Shown: in pieces, positions 14,786 through 18,438 of the stretch
Layout: each line of letters opens with the position of its first letter
Position numbering within the stretch: position 1 is the first letter of the stretch
Source: JBBQZO01 sp038207625
GTDB taxonomy: Bacteria; Pseudomonadota; Gammaproteobacteria; Burkholderiales; Burkholderiaceae_D
DNA length: 18,438 nt
Assembly: GCA_038207625.1 (NCBI GenBank)
Contig: JBBQZO010000058.1
Location: forward strand, 1 to 18,438
Direction: 5' to 3'
Made by a program: the position numbers and the translations under genes
Notes under the pieces: generated by a model
What the model was told of the DNA's origin: nothing
Seen by the model: only the letters and a program-made list of their open reading frames with translations
The model's database searches: none

Positions 14786-14853
14786 CAGAATCTTATTTGC
14801 TGTTTGAAAACGTTGTGGTTTTGCGCAGACGGATGTCGCGCCGACAGCGCGCC

Positions 14854-15474
14854 TTACAGCAGGACGATGCCGGCGCGCCGCAATAGCGTGGCCGTCTCGA
14901 ATATCGGCAAGCCCATGATGCCCGAATGGCTGCCCGCGATATGCTCGACGAACAGCGCCGCCAGGCCCTGGATGCCGTAGCCGCCGGCCTTGTCGTACGG
15001 TTCGGCGGTGGCGCAGTAGGCGGCGATGGTGGCCGCCGACAAGGCGCCGAAGCGCACCTCGGAGACCTGGGTAATCTGTTCGGCCATGTGGGTGTAATGC
15101 ACGGCGATCGAGGTCAGCACCTGGTGGGTGCGCCCGGACAGGCGCTCGAGCATGGCGACCGCCTCGGCCGGATTGGCCGGCTTGCCCAGGATGGTGCCGT
15201 CGATGGTGACGGTGGTGTCGGCCGCCAGCACCGGACGGGGACGTTGCTGGCGCTGCTGCACGACGCTCCAGGCGAAGGCCGCCTTTTCGTTGGCCACGCG
15301 CGCCACATAGTCCAGCGGCGCCTCGCCCGGCAGCACCAACTCGCTGACGTCGGCGCCGCGCGGACCGTCGCTGCGCAACATCAGCAACTCGAACTCGACG
15401 CCGACCTGGCGCAGCAGCTCACGCCGGCGCGGGCTTTTCGAGGCGAGGTAGATCTTGTTGTCGTGTTGTTTCAT
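14854..15474 (-). CDS. maf: Maf-family nucleotide pyrophosphatase (YhdE-type, dTTP/UTP)
   Basis: Hydrolyses non-canonical or surplus nucleoside triphosphates to monophosphates in the cytoplasm. 206 residues with the Maf hallmarks: IYLASKSPRRRELLRQVG at 8-25, LAADTTVTIDGTILGKP with catalytic-type D86, and EPYDKAGGYGIQGLAALF plus GSHSGIMGLPIFET near the C-terminus. The YDKAGGYGIQG form with the preceding AADTTV is that of the YhdE (dTTP/UTPase) branch; substrate is inferred. It is the last gene of the hemF operon, 15 nt after rlmH. An ATG at 15474 with a GAAG upstream is used. rng, its common downstream partner in related bacteria, is absent here. Confidence 0.92.
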   Translation of the reverse strand: MKQHDNKIYLASKSPRRRELLRQVGVEFELLMLRSDGPRGADVSELVLPGEAPLDYVARVANEKAAFAWSVVQQRQQRPRPVLAADTTVTIDGTILGKPANPAEAVAMLERLSGRTHQVLTSIAVHYTHMAEQITQVSEVRFGALSAATIAAYCATAEPYDKAGGYGIQGLAALFVEHIAGSHSGIMGLPIFETATLLRRAGIVLL

Positions 15475-15489
15475 CGGTGCTTCGAACGC

Positions 15490-15960
15490 TTAAACGCGGT
15501 GGTAGGGGTGGTTCTGGGTGATCGACCAGGCGCGGTACAGCTGCTCGGCCAGCATCACGCGCACCATCCCGTGCGGCAGCGTCATGCTGGAAATACGGAT
15601 CAAGCCTTCGGCGCGCGCCTTCAACTGCGGGTCCAGGCCGTCGGCGCCACCGATCAGAAACACGGTGTCGCGTCCGTCCTGCTGCCAGTTCATCAGTTGC
15701 TGCGACAGGCCCACGCTGGTCAAATCCTTGCCATGCTCGTCGAGCGCGATCAGGCGTGCGCTCTTGGGCAGAGCCAGTTCGATGCGCTCGCGTTCGAGCG
15801 CCATCGCGGTGGCCGCCGTCTTGCTGCCGGAACGCTCGACCGGCTTGATTTCCTTGAGCACGATGCGCAGCTCGGGCGGCATGCGCTTCGCGTATTCGGC
15901 GAAGCCCGTCTCTATCCAGGCCGGCATCTTGTGACCGACCGCAGCGATGATCAGCTGCAT
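15490..15960 (-). CDS. rlmH: 23S rRNA (pseudouridine1915-N3)-methyltransferase
   Basis: SPOUT-class, SAM-dependent enzyme that methylates pseudouridine 1915 in helix 69 of 23S rRNA on the 70S ribosome. 156 residues (E. coli 155). The trefoil-knot signatures are present: FLIGGADGLDP at 101-111, SSMTLPHGMVRVMLAEQLYRA from 124, and the C-terminal NHPYHR at 150-155 that is needed for activity. It lies 6 nt after rsfS, as in most bacteria. It has no unusual residues. Confidence 0.97.
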   Translation of the reverse strand: MQLIIAAVGHKMPAWIETGFAEYAKRMPPELRIVLKEIKPVERSGSKTAATAMALERERIELALPKSARLIALDEHGKDLTSVGLSQQLMNWQQDGRDTVFLIGGADGLDPQLKARAEGLIRISSMTLPHGMVRVMLAEQLYRAWSITQNHPYHRV

Positions 15961-15966
15961 CGACGC

Positions 15967-16668
15967 TTACTCGGCGCTCGGCTTGGCGATGCGCTTGATG
16001 ACTTTTTTCACCGGAGCGGCGTCGGCGGCGGCAGCCGGCTTGGCCACTTTGCGTTTCGGCGGCAGCGCTTTCAAGGCCTTGACGGCGGCCGTCGAGGTCT
16101 TGCTCGGCGCGATCTTGACGGTCTTGCCAACTGGCGCGGCTTCCTTCTTCGCTTTCGGCGCTTTCTTGGCGGCGGCCGCTTCGACGGCTTTCTTGGTCGG
16201 CGCTTTCTTCTCTTTCTTCTCGATCACCGGCTTGACGACGACCGCTTCCTTGGTCGAGGTCAGGTGGCGCGACTGCTTCGGCGCCGCTTCGGCAGCCTGG
16301 GCCGCTTCCGGCGAGCTCTTACGCTTGACCGCGCCCAGCTTCATCGGCTTGTCGCCCCAGATTTCTTCCAGGCGGTAGTAGGCGCGGATGGCCGGTTGCA
16401 TGATGTGGACGATGATGTCACCCAAGTCGACCAGTACCCATTCGCCGGTGTCCTCGCCTTCCATGCCGACGATGTCGCCGCCGTTGTCCTTGATCTTGTC
16501 GCGCACCGAGGCGGCCAGCGCCTTGGTCTGGCGGTTCGAGGTACCCGAGGCGACGACGATGCGGTCGAACAGGCTGGTCAGGTGGACGGTGTCAAACATG
16601 ACGATGTCCTGTGCCTTGACGTCTTCGAGTGCGTCAATGACGAGGGTTTGCAGTTTTTTGATATCCAT
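15967..16668 (-). CDS. rsfS: Ribosomal silencing factor RsfS with long Lys/Ala tail
   Basis: Binds ribosomal protein L14 (uL14) and blocks 30S-50S joining during starvation. Residues 1-107 are the normal RsfS core: DALEDVKAQDIVMFDTVHLTSLFDRIVVASGTSNRQ, then GDIVGMEGEDTGEWVLVDLGDIIVHIMQ and the end AYYRLEEIWGDKP. E. coli RsfS stops about here (105 residues). This protein goes on for about 126 residues of low-complexity Lys/Ala/Pro sequence, with blocks such as KKEKKAPTKKAVEAAAAKKA and KRKVAKPAAAADAAPVKKV, like histone H1 tails. The tail is in frame with no interruption and the stop is a clean TAA next to rlmH. Start: ATG at 16668, sharing its A with the nadD stop (TAATG). Confidence 0.93.
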   Translation of the reverse strand: MDIKKLQTLVIDALEDVKAQDIVMFDTVHLTSLFDRIVVASGTSNRQTKALAASVRDKIKDNGGDIVGMEGEDTGEWVLVDLGDIIVHIMQPAIRAYYRLEEIWGDKPMKLGAVKRKSSPEAAQAAEAAPKQSRHLTSTKEAVVVKPVIEKKEKKAPTKKAVEAAAAKKAPKAKKEAAPVGKTVKIAPSKTSTAAVKALKALPPKRKVAKPAAAADAAPVKKVIKRIAKPSAE

Positions 16669-17327
16669 TAGATTTTGTATAAATTATGTTGTTGAATGTA
16701 GTCTAGCACTACCGGGGAGATCAGCGAGTTTGCCTGTTCTCCGCGTTGTAGCGCAGCACGAATCTGGGTGGCTGAAATGTCCACGGCCAGCGCCTCGGCC
16801 AGGAAAACCCTGCCGGACGGTGTAGTACGAAGCTCATCCAGGCTCCCCTGGCGTGTTTCAATTTCTTGTGCGACGGCGCGCGGCAATGCCGCCTGCGCCA
16901 GCGCGAATCCGGGCCGCGCGGCCACGCCGATGTGGGCGTAGTCGAACAGCGTGCGCCATTCGCGCCAGGTGTCGAGCTGCTGCAGCTGGTCGGCGCCGAT
17001 CAGGAACACGATCGACGCCTGCGGCCCCAGTTCGGCGCGCACCTGGCGCAGCGTGTCGATGGTGTAGGTCGGCGTGCCGCGCTCACTGCGTTCGATCTCC
17101 TGGCGGTCGATGACGACGTCGAGCGCCGCTTCGCGAAACGCCAGTTCGATCATCGCGATGCGGTCCTCGGCGCCGGCCTTCAGGCCGTTCTTCTGCCACG
17201 GGTTACCGGCCGGGATGACGCGCAGCTGGTCCGGCTTGAGCAGCGCGGCAAACAGTGCGGCAAGCGCCACGTGGCCATGGTGGACCGGGTCGAAACTGCC
17301 TCCCAGCAGTGCGACGCATGCGGTCAC
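16668..17327 (-). CDS. nadD: Nicotinate-nucleotide adenylyltransferase
   Basis: Adenylates nicotinate mononucleotide to deamido-NAD in NAD biosynthesis. 219 residues, nucleotidyltransferase fold: LLGGSFDPVHHGH at 7-19 (the HxGH motif), RGTPTYTIDTL at 83-93, FLIGADQL at 108-115, and ISATQIRAAL from 184, the ISSTxIR equivalent. The start is a GTG at 17327 that overlaps the hemF stop (GTGA at 17327-17324); no usable ATG in this frame lies nearby. The stop overlaps the rsfS start by one base. Both overlaps point to translational coupling across the operon. Confidence 0.96.
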   Translation of the reverse strand: MTACVALLGGSFDPVHHGHVALAALFAALLKPDQLRVIPAGNPWQKNGLKAGAEDRIAMIELAFREAALDVVIDRQEIERSERGTPTYTIDTLRQVRAELGPQASIVFLIGADQLQQLDTWREWRTLFDYAHIGVAARPGFALAQAALPRAVAQEIETRQGSLDELRTTPSGRVFLAEALAVDISATQIRAALQRGEQANSLISPVVLDYIQQHNLYKI

Positions 17328-18235
17328 GTCGCCAGCCAGTCTTTATGCACCAGGAAGTCCGAGTACAGCGCCGCTTCCGCGCTGCCAGCTTCGGGATGCC
17401 AGTCGTAGCGCCACTTGACGATCGGCGGCATCGACATCAGGATCGCCTCGGTGCGGCCGCCCGACTGCAGGCCGAACAGCGTGCCGCGGTCCCACACCAG
17501 GTTGAACTCGACGTAGCGGCCGCGCCGGTAGGCCTGGAAATCGCGTTCGTGTTCGCCGTACGGGGTGTCCTTGCGGCGCTCCAGGATCGGCAGGTAGGCG
17601 GCCAGGAAGCTGTCGCCGACGCTTTGGGTCATCGCGTAGCTCTGGTCGAAGCCGGCTTCGTTGAAGTCGTCGAAGAACACGCCGCCGACGCCGCGCGGCT
17701 CCTTGCGGTGCTTGATGTAGAAGTACTGGTCGCACCAGGTTTTGAAGCGTGCGTGCAGGCCGTCGGCGAACGGCGCCAGCGCGTCGTGGCAGACCTGGTG
17801 GAAGTGGCGCGCGTCCTCGTCGAACCCGTAGTAGGGCGTCAGGTCCATGCCGCCGCCGAACCACCAGACCGGCTCCTTGCCTTCGGCGGTCGCTTCGAAA
17901 AAGCGCACGTTCATATGCACCGTCGGCGCGTAGGGGTTGCGCGGATGGAGCACCAGCGACACGCCCATCGCTTCCCACGCGCGGCCGGCCAGTTCGGGGC
18001 GCGCGTGCGCGGCCGACGGCGGCAGGCTGGCGCCGGTGACGTGCGAGAAGTTCACGCCGCCGCGCTCGAACACGTTGCCTTCCTCGACCAGGCGCGAGAT
18101 GCCGCCGCCGCCTTCGGGGCGCTGCCACTCGTCGCGCGCGAACGGCTTGCCGTCGACGCTTTCGAGCGCTTGCACGATGCGCGATTGCAGGTCGAGCAGC
18201 CAGGCCTTGACGGCGTGAGGGGAGGGGGAGGACAT
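17324..18235 (-). CDS. hemF: Oxygen-dependent coproporphyrinogen III oxidase
   Basis: Converts coproporphyrinogen III to protoporphyrinogen IX with O2, in haem biosynthesis. 303 residues (E. coli 299). Conserved blocks: EGGGGISRLVEEGNVFERGGVNFS (41-64), VLHPRNPYAPTVHMNVRFF with H97 and H107, WWFGGGMDLTPYY (124-136), the signature WCDQYFYIKHRKEPRGVGG (167-185), and YVEFNLVWDRGTLFGLQSGG from 241. The frame extends 54 codons upstream, through the repeat-rich DNA, but the conserved N-terminus fits ATG 18235. No clear ribosome binding site. The presence of the oxygen-dependent enzyme suggests aerobic growth. It is the first gene of the operon in this window. Confidence 0.96.
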   Translation of the reverse strand: MSSPSPHAVKAWLLDLQSRIVQALESVDGKPFARDEWQRPEGGGGISRLVEEGNVFERGGVNFSHVTGASLPPSAAHARPELAGRAWEAMGVSLVLHPRNPYAPTVHMNVRFFEATAEGKEPVWWFGGGMDLTPYYGFDEDARHFHQVCHDALAPFADGLHARFKTWCDQYFYIKHRKEPRGVGGVFFDDFNEAGFDQSYAMTQSVGDSFLAAYLPILERRKDTPYGEHERDFQAYRRGRYVEFNLVWDRGTLFGLQSGGRTEAILMSMPPIVKWRYDWHPEAGSAEAALYSDFLVHKDWLAT

Positions 18236-18270
18236 CGCGGGAGGGGTCGGGGAATAAAAAGTGAGGACGA

Positions 18271-18276
18271 ATTGTA
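18271..18276 (-). promoter_or_regulatory. Candidate -10 of the hemF operon
   Basis: TACAAT on the - strand, about 36 nt before the hemF ATG. No matching -35 hexamer at 16-18 nt, so it is tentative. The AT-rich run just upstream (18290-18300) is otherwise unexplained. Confidence 0.35.
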
Positions 18277-18335
18277 CACTGGCCGCGGGTTTTATGATAT
18301 AGGCAGCTTTTTGGGTCGCCGCTGACCTGGCCGAA

Positions 18336-18436
18336 GGGGTCTGACCCCGGTGGTTCCGTTGGGGGGCAGACCCCGGAGTTGCGGGCGCCAACTCCACCGG
18401 GGTCAGACCCTTAAAAGAAGAACCGGGTCTGACCCC
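18336..18436. repeat. Cluster of four GGGGTCTGACCCC-type palindromic repeats
   Basis: Four near-palindromic copies: GGGGTCTGACCCC (18336-18348), GGGGCAGACCCC (18363-18374), GGGGTCAGACCC (18399-18410) and GGGTCTGACCCC (18425-18436). The third reads as the reverse complement of the first. Copies 2 and 3 are joined by a larger imperfect stem, CCCCGGAGTTG against CAACTCCACCGGGG. This looks like an intergenic REP/BIME-type element upstream of hemF; the cluster may continue beyond the window edge. Confidence 0.85.
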
Positions 18437-18438
18437 TG

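Noticed and set aside
14926..16671. 581-residue + strand frame spanning maf, rlmH and rsfS
   Set aside because: Runs across three conserved genes on the other strand; its Arg/Gly/Leu/Phe-rich end mirrors the rsfS tail codons.
17255..18325. 356-residue + strand frame opposite hemF
   Set aside because: Shadow of hemF; no motif or ribosome binding site.
18236..18397. 54-codon upstream extension of hemF
   Set aside because: It would translate the palindromic repeat DNA and make the protein far longer than the family.
18336..18436. CRISPR-like spacing of the terminal repeats
   Set aside because: Units are only 12-13 nt, self-palindromic, in mixed orientation and irregularly spaced (26-36 nt), with no cas genes in the window.

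Overview
The window is a GC-rich (apart from a few intergenic stretches) bacterial chromosome segment. The closest fit is Betaproteobacteria, Burkholderiales, probably Oxalobacteraceae (Massilia/Duganella/Janthinobacterium type). The reasons are the hemF-nadD-rsfS-rlmH-maf block, two PEP-CTERM proteins, an RsfS with a Lys/Ala-rich tail, and intergenic GGGTCTGACCCC palindromes. This placement is an inference from gene content and style; no search was run.

Layout. (1) 1-289: the C-terminal end of DNA polymerase III alpha (dnaE), + strand. (2) 386-5499: a compact + strand envelope operon: O-antigen ligase/polymerase-like protein, a family 9 glycosyltransferase, MsbA-type lipid A flippase and heptosyltransferase II (waaF). 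Together these make, flip and complete lipid A-core/O-antigen. (3) 5500-7595: two convergent PEP-CTERM proteins with putative carbohydrate-binding folds, each with a leader and promoter, separated by terminators and a hairpin-rich spacer. A + strand terminator at 7505-7531 has no gene of its own and suggests a small RNA. (4) 7596-9059: ribonuclease G (rng), - strand. (5) 9060-9471: no recognisable gene. (6) 9472-12395: + strand accessory genes: a four-helix membrane protein, a TetR regulator, an ABC1/AarF/UbiB-family kinase-like protein (start overlaps the TetR stop) and a small DUF6463-like membrane protein. (7) 12400-14696: - strand pair, a YjgN/DUF898 membrane protein translationally coupled to an M48 metallopeptidase. 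(8) 14854-18235: - strand housekeeping operon hemF-nadD-rsfS-rlmH-maf, tightly packed with overlapping stops and starts. (9) 18336-18436: four copies of a near-palindromic repeat.

How it fits together. In related Burkholderiales maf is usually followed by rng. Here blocks 5-7 (about 5.8 kb between the maf and rng coding sequences) lie between them, so the TetR/ABC1-kinase/DUF6463 and YjgN/M48 modules look like an accessory island of membrane-associated genes inside a conserved operon. No complete mobile element, CRISPR array, tRNA or rRNA was found. The most unusual signals are the orphan structured transcript candidate near 7420-7531, the pair of convergent PEP-CTERM candidate lectins, the ABC1-kinase module with a KLSQ variant of the KxGQ motif, and the palindromic repeat cluster at the right end.
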